From NCBI GenBank assembly GCA_001701105.1, contig DAAI01000058.1, positions 14,141 through 20,139 on the forward strand: a DNA stretch of 5,999 nt, written 5' to 3'. The DNA is from Bacteroidales bacterium GP1 (lineage in GTDB: Bacteria; Bacteroidota; Bacteroidia; Bacteroidales; Muribaculaceae). Of this stretch, positions 5,561-5,999 are shown one piece after another; within the stretch, counting starts at the first letter, position 1; every line of letters begins with the position of its first letter. The notes under the pieces were generated by a model, which was given only the letters and a program-made list of their open reading frames with translations, searched no databases and was not told the DNA's origin. The position numbers and the translations under genes are program-made.

Positions 5561-5999
5561 ATGGCTGCAATGTACAACATCCATAAGGATGCAAAAATCG
5601 GCAACGGCGTGGAGATCGGCGATTTCACGACGATCTATGAAAATGTGGAGATAGGCGACAACTGCCATATTTATGGAAATGTCACTATCTTTCCGGGTGC
5701 AAGAATTGGCAGCGGTGTAAAAATCTTTCCCGGGGCAGTGGTGGCAGCCATTCCTCAGGATCTGAAATTTCGTGGAGAAGATACCTTCGCGTATATCGGT
5801 GACGGCACGACGCTACGTGAATGCGTTACAGTGAATCGTGGCACAGCCTCAAAAGGGAAGACTGTAGTGGGTCAGAATTGTTTGCTTATGGCCTATACCC
5901 ATGTGGCACATGATTGCGTTGTGGGAAACAGAGTCATAATATCGAATGCATGCCAGCTTGGAGGCGAGGTGAGGGTAGACGATGCCGCCGTTATCGGTG
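5561..5999 (+). CDS. lpxA: UDP-N-acetylglucosamine O-acyltransferase (partial, cut by window edge)
   Basis: First enzyme of lipid A synthesis: it transfers a 3-hydroxyacyl chain from ACP to the 3-OH of UDP-GlcNAc. Only the first 146 residues are in the window; the open frame runs off the right edge. The protein is a left-handed beta-helix from the start, with hexads such as IHKDAKIGNGVEIGD (7-21). IPQDLKFRGE (64-73), IGDGTTLRECVTVNRGT (79-95) and LLMAYTHVAHDC (108-119) are characteristic of LpxA. His117 corresponds to the catalytic histidine (His125 in E. coli) and His114 to the conserved preceding one. The N-terminal helix is one hexad shorter than E. coli LpxA, as I recall also for Bacteroides LpxA. 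The residue that sets acyl-chain length lies past the window edge. ATG 5561 is chosen, one codon after the lpxC/fabZ stop and in the same frame; ATG 5570 is a possible alternative. Tight spacing implies translational coupling. Confidence 0.95.
   Translation, partial: MAAMYNIHKDAKIGNGVEIGDFTTIYENVEIGDNCHIYGNVTIFPGARIGSGVKIFPGAVVAAIPQDLKFRGEDTFAYIGDGTTLRECVTVNRGTASKGKTVVGQNCLLMAYTHVAHDCVVGNRVIISNACQLGGEVRVDDAAVIG

Noticed and set aside
1..5999. Mobile element, CRISPR array, tRNA, rRNA or a defence-type system
   Set aside because: No transposase or integrase motifs, regularly spaced repeats, RNA-gene signatures or effector-like genes are visible. All long conserved frames belong to core metabolism or envelope synthesis.

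Overview
The window looks like a core chromosomal segment of a Gram-negative Bacteroidota member, probably order Bacteroidales. Three points support this. LpxC and FabZ are fused into one protein, an arrangement typical of Bacteroidota. Genes lack Shine-Dalgarno sequences. Three intergenic sites match the Bacteroides -7 promoter consensus TAnnTTTG. A gut family such as Muribaculaceae is plausible, but the sequence alone does not prove it.

Left part, minus strand (30-2018): mce (methylmalonyl-CoA epimerase) followed after 15 bp by mmdA (carboxyltransferase subunit of methylmalonyl-CoA decarboxylase / propionyl-CoA carboxylase). Together they act in the succinate-to-propionate pathway: mutase product, then epimerase, then decarboxylation to propionyl-CoA. 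Any biotin-carrier and membrane-pump subunits would lie beyond the left edge. Bases 1-29 hold no recognisable feature.

Middle, minus strand (2163-2999): a complete family 2 glycosyltransferase, probably acting on a surface polysaccharide or LPS. Its acceptor and donor are unknown. The 144 bp between it and mce hold a likely mce promoter and a 5'-leader hairpin, but no convincing terminator.

Right part, plus strand (3115-5999): the lipid A operon lpxD, lpxC/fabZ, lpxA, with lpxA cut by the window edge. LpxA and LpxC perform the first two steps of lipid A synthesis and LpxD the third. FabZ supplies the 3-hydroxyacyl-ACP dehydration step of fatty-acid synthesis, which competes for the same acyl-ACP pool. 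The 115-bp region between the glycosyltransferase and lpxD carries two divergent promoter-like sites built on a perfect 10-bp inverted repeat.

I found no mobile element, CRISPR array, tRNA, rRNA or novel defence-type system. The window is ordinary core metabolism and envelope biogenesis. The points worth a second look are small regulatory features in the intergenic regions and the tight same-frame junction between lpxC/fabZ and lpxA.
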